DNA of 46,469 nucleotides from Microscillaceae bacterium. GTDB taxonomy: Bacteria; Bacteroidota; Bacteroidia; Cytophagales; Microscillaceae. The DNA lies in assembly GCA_011390205.1 (NCBI GenBank), contig JAABSX010000031.1, forward strand, positions 1 to 46,469. The letters are read 5' to 3'. Below, piece after piece: positions 35,882 to 42,789 of this stretch. A program made the position numbers and the translations under genes. The first letter of the stretch is position 1; every line of letters begins with the position of its first letter. The notes below the pieces were generated by a model that saw only the letters and a program-made list of their open reading frames with translations, searched no databases and had not been told where the DNA came from.

Positions 35882-36118
35882 TTACAAATCACCTACACAC
35901 ATTCTAGCCCAATCAATCAGCGCACTGTCTATCCCTTTGTTGTGGCCCTCTTGTAGTCTTGGGTTCGCCTTGTCGGCTACCTCCATTCTTAAAGATGGCT
36001 TACCTTCCAAGGTGCAGTAACTCCCCGTGTCGGGGGCTGAGTAATGGTGATATGTTTGTAAGCGTAACATTTGATTTATTTTTTTTGAACGTCTTTCTTT
36101 CTCACGAATTTCACACAA
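35882..36118 (-). CDS. Small hypothetical protein, 78 residues
   Basis: I do not recognise this protein. The body, LQTYHHYSAPDTGSYCTL and onward to IDSALIDWARMCVGDL, is clearly richer in GC than the surrounding DNA, which supports coding. The first 16 residues are very basic (KERRSKKINQ). A second ATG at 36070 would omit them. A complete promoter-like pair (TATCTTTG with a TTG 20 bp upstream) lies 70 bp before the first ATG and points into the frame. A CCCCG-TGT-CGGGG hairpin lies inside the region, so a structured RNA is the alternative. Nearest neighbours are the 130-bp repeats downstream and a membrane protein gene upstream, over 350 bp away. Confidence 0.45.
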   Translation of the reverse strand: MCEIREKERRSKKINQMLRLQTYHHYSAPDTGSYCTLEGKPSLRMEVADKANPRLQEGHNKGIDSALIDWARMCVGDL

Positions 36119-36518
36119 AAGGGTTTCAAATCCTTTGAATGTTTTTAAAGTTCCGTTTAGAAATCAATTCGTGTATTAAACTTGCCACAAAGATAAGGTG
36201 CTCAATTTTATTATGCAAGTTTATGTTCAAAAAAAACTAAAAAAAAATTTTAAATAGAAAAATCAAGTATTTATTACATAGAAATTTAAACAGATGGTAT
36301 GCACTCTCTTGCGATAAATAAAAATCTGAGGGGCTAGATAAGAGGTATTTTTTTTAAGAATAAAGAGATAAAATAGATGCCCAAGAGGTTTTATTGCTTG
36401 CCGCTTATTTTTCTTTATAAAAAATAATTTTTTTTCTCTACTTTGGAGGAGTCTTAGAGTATCTAAGGATAAATGCTAAATAAAGAAACACTTTTACTAA
36501 AACTTAACATTCATTCAT
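36119..36518. other. Very AT-rich spacer
   Basis: About 400 bp with no gene. It contains the promoter at 36188-36218 and a small CTTAGA/TCTAAG hairpin (36453-36467). The rest is long A and T runs with no further signal that I can name. Confidence 0.5.
36188..36218 (-). promoter_or_regulatory. Complete Bacteroidota-type promoter
   Basis: On the minus strand, TTG (36218-36216) is followed after 20 bp by TATCTTTG (36195-36188). This fits the -33 TTG / -7 TAnnTTTG pattern with near-standard spacing, the best match in the window. Transcription would run into the small frame at 35882-36118 and then towards the 130-bp repeats. Confidence 0.6.
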
Positions 36519-37886
36519 TTAAAAATGCCTCATCGGAAAGACTTTTCTGATGAGGCTTTTTTTGTAGAGATAGTGGCTCAGAGGAAGTGTAACCACAAAA
36601 ACAAAAAATGGATATGCTCCCACTCTATACCGCGCAAGTGAACCTAAGTTGGGGGAAGCAAGGGCTACCAAAGTAAGTACGACAGCCAAATACATCAAGA
36701 AAGCCACTAGCAATAAAGTATTGATTTTCAGATAGGTATCTGTTTCTTTTCTGTGGTTCCACAAAAACACCACTGCCCAAAAAGTCATTAAAAGCACTAC
36801 AAAATTCTCTAAACCATAGATAATTTTAAGTTTGTTGCCCCCTGCCTCCCAGATAAAGGGGCGAAAAAGTGCAGAAAAAAATGCCATAGGTGCATTGACA
36901 AACATACTCCACCAGTTGGCATCTAGCGTGATGTAGCCATTTCCGCCAAGTATAGAATAATGAATCAAATCATGCTGTTCAGAAAAAATATAGCTGAGAT
37001 TATGGCTATACACAATGGCATACCAAAAATAATCAAGGTGAAGCAGAGGGCTGCTCAGTGTGGCAAGCCAAAGTAAAAAAGCACTCAAAGAAAACATCAG
37101 CAAGACCTGCCCATAAGCAGGAAACTGAATACGCCACTTCTCCAAAAATTTTAAAATCAAAATGCTGCCCACAAAAGCCCCTATGCACGCCAAAAGCGCT
37201 GCTAAATAGTAAAAACGCATCAAAGCCAAGATAACCGCACCCAGCACATATATCAAAATACTCATTAAGTGGTAGCTGACACTCCTCTTTTGGGGTGCTA
37301 GGTAGGCTAAAAACCGTGCTGCCATAAAACCAATAGATGCCAAAGCAAGGCTTTCTTTGTTTAGCCCGCTACTAAAAAAAACAACACTCGGAAAAAAAAC
37401 GAAGCCAAGCAAGGCAGCATAACTGCCTGCTGGAAAACGCTTGCTCAAGGTATTGGCAAGTAGCCACATTCCCCAAAAACTAAAAAATGAAAAATAAAAG
37501 GCAGTGAGCCAGTAGTTATCACCCGTAAAAAGATTAAAAACACTCACAAGTTTAATCATCATCAGGCTGCGCTGGTTTTTCCAGACATTGTTCAGTATAA
37601 AGGGCTCTACCTCAGGAAAATACTCATTTAAAAACATGAGCCGCAAGTAAGCCCCAAAATCATGCTGTGCCAGTGAAGTAAGGCGGCAGGCATCCTGAAA
37701 ATAATTGGTAGAATCTCCCCCAATTTGGTAATATACGATGTAAAGAAGCCCAAACACTGCTCCAGCCATCAGCTTAAGCATCATCCCTGGTATAAAATAG
37801 GGTGCAAGTGGCTCTCTTCGGTAGGTATGTTTGAGCCAAAAAGTAAGGCCAACTATCAAAAAACTATGCAGGAGATACCATGCCAT
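36519..37886 (-). CDS. Polytopic membrane protein of unknown function
   Basis: A 455-residue protein with about ten to twelve hydrophobic segments. A soluble-looking loop after the second segment reads YYQIGGDSTNYFQDACRL, and a conserved-looking FFPSVVFFSSGLNKESLA occurs midway. That is the type of layout seen in GT-C-fold glycosyltransferases and O-antigen polymerase-like proteins, where a polar loop carries acidic residues. No family signature is certain, so envelope polysaccharide assembly is only a guess. Upstream is a -7 box TATCTTTG (37919-37926). The last codons overlap a terminator hairpin. It has no close co-directional neighbour and is probably monocistronic. Confidence 0.75.
   Translation of the reverse strand: MAWYLLHSFLIVGLTFWLKHTYRREPLAPYFIPGMMLKLMAGAVFGLLYIVYYQIGGDSTNYFQDACRLTSLAQHDFGAYLRLMFLNEYFPEVEPFILNNVWKNQRSLMMIKLVSVFNLFTGDNYWLTAFYFSFFSFWGMWLLANTLSKRFPAGSYAALLGFVFFPSVVFFSSGLNKESLALASIGFMAARFLAYLAPQKRSVSYHLMSILIYVLGAVILALMRFYYLAALLACIGAFVGSILILKFLEKWRIQFPAYGQVLLMFSLSAFLLWLATLSSPLLHLDYFWYAIVYSHNLSYIFSEQHDLIHYSILGGNGYITLDANWWSMFVNAPMAFFSALFRPFIWEAGGNKLKIIYGLENFVVLLMTFWAVVFLWNHRKETDTYLKINTLLLVAFLMYLAVVLTLVALASPNLGSLARYRVGAYPFFVFVVTLPLSHYLYKKSLIRKVFPMRHF
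36527..36556. terminator. Terminator hairpin overlapping the 3' end of the membrane protein gene
   Basis: Arms GCCTCATC (36527-36534) and GATGAGGC (36549-36556), with additional GAAA/TTTC pairing inside. The plus strand continues with a T-run, and the minus strand with ATTTTT. The hairpin contains the last codons of the minus-strand gene, so coding and termination signals are compacted. Confidence 0.7.
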
Positions 37887-37918
37887 GGGCTTCTATTTGT
37901 TTGTTAATAAAAAGTAGC

Positions 37919-37926
37919 CAAAGATA
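37919..37926 (-). promoter_or_regulatory. -7 box of the polytopic membrane protein gene
   Basis: TATCTTTG on the minus strand, 32 bp before the ATG at 37886. A -33 TTG at the expected distance is not seen. Confidence 0.45.
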
Positions 37927-38161
37927 GAAAGGATTGATTGATTTACTGGAGACTCAGGAAAAGTCTTGGGTTTAATTTTGTTTTTGCTCAGTAATTTCAC
38001 GCCTCAGAAGGGTTTCATCTTTGTGGAAAAACACTTAGTTAATTGAAAATGGAGAATGAGTGAAATATCTGTGTAAGTAGTTGCCCTACAATTCTCAATT
38101 TAATCTTACTCCTTGTAAGTTCTGCACAAATCCATTTTTAATGCCTATAAAATAAGAAAAG

Positions 38162-38187
38162 CCTCCTCTGAAACACTACTGACGAGG
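38162..38187 (-). terminator. Probable terminator of the caspase operon
   Basis: Imperfect hairpin with CCTC (38162-38165) and GAGG (38184-38187) arms plus partial internal pairing, overlapping the stop of the WD40-caspase gene. On the minus strand it is followed by GGCTTTTCTTATTTT, a usable T-rich tract. Confidence 0.45.
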
Positions 38188-39939
38188 ATGAAACACAAAT
38201 TCTCCACCTTCATGCCCTACATCTTTGATGGGGTTGCCGAGTGGGGTTTGGTTACTGTTATTAGCTACGGCGATTTTTACATACTGAATCAGCTCCGATA
38301 CCGTAAACTTACGGTGTGTATTGGTAAGCAAAAACTTCATGAAATAACGTGCAAAGGGACTATTCTCTCCTTCTTTGCCATCAGATACTACCTCAAGGTT
38401 GCCTGAGGTAAGCCCCCAGCGTGAGCTAATACTCTCTACATTTTCTATATAACCCCGCTTTTGCTCGCCAAACAATGCCCCCGAAAAACAAGCATCTGCC
38501 ACTACAAAAGTATGTCTAGTACGGATGGCTTTCAAGAAAGTAAGCAGGCGATTGTTGGGGAAATAATTATTGGTAGAGCTGGTTTCGGCCTCACTGGTTA
38601 CCCAGTAGCCTTCTTCATACGTGGGGTCATAGAAGCCATGCCCTGAGTAATAAATCAGCAGATTGTCCATAGAAGTTACTTTTTTGCGGATTTTTTCTAC
38701 AGTAGCAGCAAGGTAATCATTGTTAAACTCTTCGTCATAGATTTCATAGGTATCTTCTGGCTCAAAGCCATATTTTTCTTGCAACAGATTCTTCACATCT
38801 TTGGCATCTTTGACGGCATTGGGCAGATAGTCCCAGTGCTTGTACTTGCTTACTCCTATGACCAACAAATAATTTTTTGCTTCGGTATTGAGGTCAAAAT
38901 CTAGGTCTATGGCCTGTACTTCTGAAGGCTCATTTTTAGATGTTTGTGTGTTGTTTGCTGCTTGCCCTCTGTTGGGTATGATTTTTAGCGACTCACAGTT
39001 CCAGACCGTAAATTCATTTCCTAAGCTGGCAGAGAGCATAAATTTTCCATTGGCAGAGAACTGCGTACTCATTACGATGGCAGCCGAAGATTCTAAATCT
39101 TGAATTACTTTCTCTGAAGCTACATCCCAAAGGATGAGCTTACCGTCGTGCCCTCCACTCAAGATAAATCTGCTATCGGGGCTGAAGGCCAGGCTTTGAA
39201 CCCAGCCATTGTGTTTTTTGAATATTTTGAGAGGCTCTTTTACTGCAAAACTAGCATCCCAGACCCTGAGGGCTTTGTCATCACTTCCTGTGGCCAAGTA
39301 TTTGCCATCAGGGCTAAAATCAAGGCTGCGCGTTACCTTGCCTACATCTAAGGTATGCAAGATTTGCCCTTGGTTTACATCCCAAATTTTGATGGTTTTG
39401 TCAAGACTAGAAGAGGCTAGTTTTTCTCCGTCGGGGTGAAATGCTACGTGTGTAATTTCTTTTTGATGCCCTGTGAATACCCTGAGGGCTTGTTCTTTCT
39501 GAAAATCCCATATTTTAATCTGATTGCTTTGGTCTGCACTGACTACGTATTCTTCATTGGGGCTAAATGCTACGGAAGTAATGGTGGCACTGTGCCCAGA
39601 CAAGGTTTTGTAAGTATTTCCTGCTTTTACAGACCATACTTTGACTTTTTGGTCTTTTCCTCCTGAGACAAGGTAGCTGCTGTTGGGGCTAAAAGCAAGG
39701 CTGAGTATTTTGTCTTCGTGTCCTTTCAAGATATTGAGTTTTGCACCTGTTTCGGCATCCCAGAGAATGATTTGTGCATCTTCCCCTGTAGTAGCAATGA
39801 TGCGGTTATCAGGGCTAATGGCCGCCTGATAGATTCTTTGCCCTTGTGTATTGATACGCTTCTGGAGAGAAACCTGTGCTAAAGAAAGAGAACTCCCAAC
39901 AAAAATAAAGAAAATGACATAAGTAATAAGAATACGCAT
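38176..39939 (-). CDS. Exported WD40-repeat/caspase (C14) protein
   Basis: A 587-residue protein with a Sec signal peptide (LITYVIFFIFVGSSLSLAQ). Residues about 30-325 contain seven WD40 repeats, each ending in a WD-like dipeptide (ILWD, VKVWS, IKIWD, IKIWD, LRVWD, LILWD, FTVWN), enough to close one seven-bladed propeller. After a polar linker, residues about 355-587 form a caspase/metacaspase domain with LLVIGVSKYKHWDYLPNAVKDA, the catalytic His434 in YYSGHGF and Cys484 in VADACFSGAL. Both catalytic residues are intact. WD40-caspase fusions are known in bacteria, but a signal peptide puts this one outside the cytoplasm. It is the last gene of a four-gene cluster of exported proteins, 15 bp after a beta-barrel gene. 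The substrate and trigger are unknown. Confidence 0.92.
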   Translation of the reverse strand: MRILITYVIFFIFVGSSLSLAQVSLQKRINTQGQRIYQAAISPDNRIIATTGEDAQIILWDAETGAKLNILKGHEDKILSLAFSPNSSYLVSGGKDQKVKVWSVKAGNTYKTLSGHSATITSVAFSPNEEYVVSADQSNQIKIWDFQKEQALRVFTGHQKEITHVAFHPDGEKLASSSLDKTIKIWDVNQGQILHTLDVGKVTRSLDFSPDGKYLATGSDDKALRVWDASFAVKEPLKIFKKHNGWVQSLAFSPDSRFILSGGHDGKLILWDVASEKVIQDLESSAAIVMSTQFSANGKFMLSASLGNEFTVWNCESLKIIPNRGQAANNTQTSKNEPSEVQAIDLDFDLNTEAKNYLLVIGVSKYKHWDYLPNAVKDAKDVKNLLQEKYGFEPEDTYEIYDEEFNNDYLAATVEKIRKKVTSMDNLLIYYSGHGFYDPTYEEGYWVTSEAETSSTNNYFPNNRLLTFLKAIRTRHTFVVADACFSGALFGEQKRGYIENVESISSRWGLTSGNLEVVSDGKEGENSPFARYFMKFLLTNTHRKFTVSELIQYVKIAVANNSNQTPLGNPIKDVGHEGGEFVFHPRQ

Positions 39940-39954
39940 AAGCCTTGGGGATAT

Positions 39955-40692
39955 TTATTCGATGAATGATTTAGATTTGAAAATGCTCAAACGAGTACCT
40001 ACTGAAAACGCCAAGTACTGACTATCTCTACGCAAATCAGGCTGATTGTTTACAAAAATATAAGTTAAATCACCTTGTGCAAACAATTTAACGCTTTCGG
40101 AAATCTTAAAATCTACCCCTACCCCTGTAGTAAAGCCTGCCCTCACGATGTACTCTATGCTTTTGGCATTGAAGCGAAGCACACTGACAAGGTCTTCACT
40201 GTTAGATAAAAGTCTTTGTCTAGGAGGTGCTTCGGCACTGATGACATTGACATTAAACTCTGCCCAGATGTAGGGGATGATGCGCTTGTTGGCAAAAAAC
40301 TTATACTGTCCGTTGATTCCGAGGCCATTGCTGAGATAAAAAGCATTGAACTCCGATAAATCAAAAGCAACAGGAAAATTATCAATGCTGCGAGTTGGGT
40401 CTGTAGCTGGCAAGGGGTCTTTCCAGCTACTGAGCAATACTGAACGAATCGTGGCACCTACAGAGATGTGTGATTTGATATTGTATTGTAGCCCTACATT
40501 GAGCTGTGTGCCTATGTCATAATTAGAAAACATATAAGGCACACCGTCGGGGTCTATGGGAGAGATATTACGCCCTAGAGGCAGTGCTGCCCCACCTCCA
40601 AAACTGAAAGTGAGTTTTTTGTTAAACTGTGCTTGGGCAGTGTAGCCCACAGATAAGCACAAAATGAGAAGTATATATTTTGACACATTCAT
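39955..40692 (-). CDS. PorT-like small outer-membrane beta-barrel protein
   Basis: A 245-residue protein with a signal peptide cleaved after YTAQAQ, then about eight to ten alternating strands (for example KLTFSFGGGAALPLG, LNVGLQYNIKSHISVGATI, AGFTTGVGVDFKI, LAFSVGTRLSIFKS), the pattern of PorT/OmpA-type barrels. No peptidoglycan-binding OmpA domain follows. It lies 15 bp upstream of the WD40-caspase gene and 9 bp downstream of the lipocalin-like lipoprotein gene, so it is almost certainly in the same transcript. It may be the outer-membrane anchor or channel for the caspase protein, which is inference from context only. Confidence 0.78.
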   Translation of the reverse strand: MNVSKYILLILCLSVGYTAQAQFNKKLTFSFGGGAALPLGRNISPIDPDGVPYMFSNYDIGTQLNVGLQYNIKSHISVGATIRSVLLSSWKDPLPATDPTRSIDNFPVAFDLSEFNAFYLSNGLGINGQYKFFANKRIIPYIWAEFNVNVISAEAPPRQRLLSNSEDLVSVLRFNAKSIEYIVRAGFTTGVGVDFKISESVKLFAQGDLTYIFVNNQPDLRRDSQYLAFSVGTRLSIFKSKSFIE

Positions 40693-40701
40693 ATTTTTTA
40701 A

Positions 40702-41202
40702 TTATAAAACAGATTCAAACTGATACAACAATACATCTGTCCAAGCACCATAATCATCTTGTAGTACTTGAATTTCTATTTCTAGCACATCCGTACTGAT
40801 AGAGCGGATAATTCCTTTTCGTAGCAAGTCCTCATTACTTATACCTGCACGCTCAGGGGGCAGATTAATGTAAATGGTGTTTTGATTTAGCGATCCTAGA
40901 AACCAGTTGAGCTGTTCGCTACTTTCTGCTATATCACACCTCAAAAAACCCGTGCTTATGACTAGAGTCCCTGAGAGGTTATTGCCCTGTGAGAATGTCC
41001 AGATGTCATCGGTTTCGCAGTATTCTATATTTTCAAGTGTATTGTATTTTTTACTGACAAGCCTCCAAGATTTTTGGCTGCGATTGGTGAGTAATTCGTT
41101 GATGCTTGCTATGTCATCTACTGATGAACAAGCTACCATGAGAAGCAGAAAGCTACACATCAGTAAATATGACAGCACCCTAAGATTAAATGTATGTTGC
41201 AT
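40702..41202 (-). CDS. Lipocalin-like lipoprotein
   Basis: A 166-residue lipoprotein (LLLMVAC lipobox, lipidated Cys near residue 25). The body has the pattern of small Bacteroidota lipocalin-like lipoproteins: a KSWRLVSKKYNT opening strand, ETDDIWTFSQGNNLSG, LNWFLGSLNQNTIYI and a closing ISTDVLEIEIQVLQ strand pair. Two cysteines (in EYCETDD and LRCDIAE) could form a disulfide across the barrel. Ligand binding is typical of this fold, but the ligand is not predictable. It sits between the Ig-like lipoprotein gene (37 bp) and the barrel gene (9 bp). Confidence 0.72.
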   Translation of the reverse strand: MQHTFNLRVLSYLLMCSFLLLMVACSSVDDIASINELLTNRSQKSWRLVSKKYNTLENIEYCETDDIWTFSQGNNLSGTLVISTGFLRCDIAESSEQLNWFLGSLNQNTIYINLPPERAGISNEDLLRKGIIRSISTDVLEIEIQVLQDDYGAWTDVLLYQFESVL

Positions 41203-41239
41203 TGTATAAAGTTTTGATTTGTACCAAGTGATTATTGCC

Positions 41240-42058
41240 TTATTGCCATTCTACAAAAAAGTCTATGACGATTGGATTGCCCTCTTCATTAAATTCATTG
41301 ACGATTCTGACTCTGTTTGGGTAGGGTGTCTGAGCGATTGAGAGTGCTTCTATCAAATCAGCCTCAGTGGTGTATAATTGATTTCTCTCGGCATCCAATA
41401 GTTCAAGTCCAAAAAGAGATTCGGAGAGTAAATCACTGGCAGGGATTTCATTCAAGCTAAAATCAGCAGAGGCATAATCGGCTTCACGCTGTAGTATCCC
41501 GCCACCAAATGTAGCTCTAAAAAAACTAATCGGTCCATAGGAGTTATAAGGAGCATCATCGTAAGATAATTCCATATAAATATCTGGGGCTGTTTCTATA
41601 TTAGGGTTATCATCACTGGCAGTGGTGGGGTAGTCCATAATCCAGACTTCCGAAACCACAAAACCGCTGGGCTGTGAGGGGCGCCGCTCTGACAATGTGG
41701 TAAAGTAATAACTCACAGAACCCTCTACAAGGGGCGGGCCTATAGTGTGGTCATCTCTATTGTCATAAAATAACTGCCCATCATCATAGGTAGCAAGTAC
41801 ATAGTAAATTTCTGAGCCTATGTCTTCAAAATAAGCTATTCCTTGAGCATTGCTGGTAACAGAAGCCACAGACTGCACTCTAGTTTCTAAATCTAAACGA
41901 GAGCGATAGAGCGTAACTGTAGCATTGGGCTGTGGGTTGCCAGCTTCATCTCTGACTTCTACCAATAGCTCAGTCCTTAATGTAAACTCAGAGTTTCCAT
42001 CACAGCCGAATAACAATAGGCAGATAGTTGCCAATATTATTGAGTAAGATTTTATCAT
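41240..42058 (-). CDS. Lipoprotein with carboxypeptidase-regulatory-like domain
   Basis: A 272-residue lipoprotein (LLLFGC lipobox, Cys19). Residues about 30-100 form a transthyretin/CarboxypepD_reg-like beta domain (VEVRDEAGNPQPNATVTLYRS, then NAQGIAYFEDI). Residues about 135-240 form a second beta-rich part with a PDIYMELSYDD motif, an acidic PD-x-Y-type strand reminiscent of C2-like modules (weak). It is highly acidic. It is the first gene of the four-gene exported cluster, with a -7 box TACATTTG 22 bp before its ATG. It is possibly a surface-exposed sensor or binding protein. Confidence 0.75.
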   Translation of the reverse strand: MIKSYSIILATICLLLFGCDGNSEFTLRTELLVEVRDEAGNPQPNATVTLYRSRLDLETRVQSVASVTSNAQGIAYFEDIGSEIYYVLATYDDGQLFYDNRDDHTIGPPLVEGSVSYYFTTLSERRPSQPSGFVVSEVWIMDYPTTASDDNPNIETAPDIYMELSYDDAPYNSYGPISFFRATFGGGILQREADYASADFSLNEIPASDLLSESLFGLELLDAERNQLYTTEADLIEALSIAQTPYPNRVRIVNEFNEEGNPIVIDFFVEWQ

Positions 42059-42320
42059 AAAAGTAATATATTAATAAAACAAATGTATGTCTTTATTTGC
42101 GTAATGGAAAGAAAACACAGAATTTTTTAAGTAAAAATGAGGAGAAATTTAATTTTTATAGGTTTAGGCACCTATTTCGTATGGTCTTACTGCTCAGAAG
42201 CCTTCGGACATTCAGTAAAATGAAAGGCTGAGAGCCTTATTATAAATGTAATAAAACAAACAAAATACACTATTTAATCAAAATACAGGCTGCCCTAGAA
42301 GCGGCCAAGGTACAAAAAAA
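42059..42320. other. Leader and promoter region of the caspase operon
   Basis: Non-coding. Besides the -7 box at 42080-42087 it holds a perfect AAGGCT-GAG-AGCCTT hairpin (42224-42238). No reading frame or RNA gene was recognised. Confidence 0.5.
42080..42087 (-). promoter_or_regulatory. -7 box of the caspase operon
   Basis: TACATTTG on the minus strand is a perfect TAnnTTTG and ends 22 bp before the ATG of the first lipoprotein. It implies a very short leader. A clean -33 TTG is not evident. Confidence 0.5.
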
Positions 42321-42347
42321 GGATACTTTCTTTTTGAGAAAGTATCC
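42321..42347 (-). terminator. Strong intrinsic terminator after the RRM gene
   Basis: A perfect 11-bp stem, GGATACTTTCT and AGAAAGTATCC, with a 5-nt loop. On the minus strand it is followed by seven T residues (42320-42314). It lies 33 bp past the stop of the RRM gene. Confidence 0.9.
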
Positions 42348-42379
42348 CTTAATAAATAAGATAGAAAATTCGACCTTAA

Positions 42380-42625
42380 TTAACTGCGGGGATGTGCTTT
42401 TTTGACTTTTAACACACGTCCTTCGATTTCGTGCTCATCTAGTGATTCGATGGCTTGTGTCGCCTCTTCTTCATTGGGCATTTCTACGAAACCAAACCCT
42501 CTGGATTTGCTCGTAATTTTGTCTTTAATAATTTTGGCAGACTCTACTTCGCCGTATTCAGCAAAGATTTCTTCTAGGTCTGTATCACTCATTCTAAAAG
42601 AGAGATTGGAAACGAAAATGTTCAT
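42380..42625 (-). CDS. RRM-domain RNA-binding protein
   Basis: An 81-residue single RNA-recognition motif. RNP2 is IFVSNL at 3-8 and RNP1 is SRGFGFVEM near residues 41-49, with the aromatic residues that stack on RNA bases present. It ends in a short basic tail (KVKKAHPRS). Single-RRM proteins are found in Bacteroidota and Cyanobacteria, the former lacking the usual Hfq-type arrangements in many lineages. The protein probably binds mRNA or sRNA as a global regulator. A near-consensus -7 box TATCTTTA lies at 42661-42668. Strong terminators bound the gene on both sides, so it is monocistronic. Confidence 0.93.
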   Translation of the reverse strand: MNIFVSNLSFRMSDTDLEEIFAEYGEVESAKIIKDKITSKSRGFGFVEMPNEEEATQAIESLDEHEIEGRVLKVKKAHPRS

Positions 42626-42721
42626 AATACAAATAACAAAAATAAAATAATATTACTGCATAAAGATACGTAGTTTTCTGAAAAAAGTAAACAAATCTGA
42701 GAAAATATTTTTCTACCCCAC

Positions 42722-42755
42722 AAAAAAAGCCCTGCGGTGAGGCAGGGCTTTTTTT
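42722..42755. terminator. Bidirectional terminator after the TonB-dependent receptor
   Basis: Arms AAGCCCTGC and GCAGGGCTT around a 6-nt loop, flanked by A7 on the left and T7 on the right. It lies about 35 bp past the receptor stop and in front of the RRM gene promoter, insulating the two genes. Confidence 0.9.
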
Positions 42756-42789
42756 ATAAATTACTTCTGACTAATTCAATTGGGTGAAA

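Noticed and set aside
38176-42058. CRISPR-guided caspase (Craspase) or gasdermin-caspase defence module
   Set aside because: No Cas7-11, CHAT, gasdermin or transmembrane pore gene is present. The caspase has a signal peptide and envelope-protein neighbours, unlike those cytoplasmic systems.
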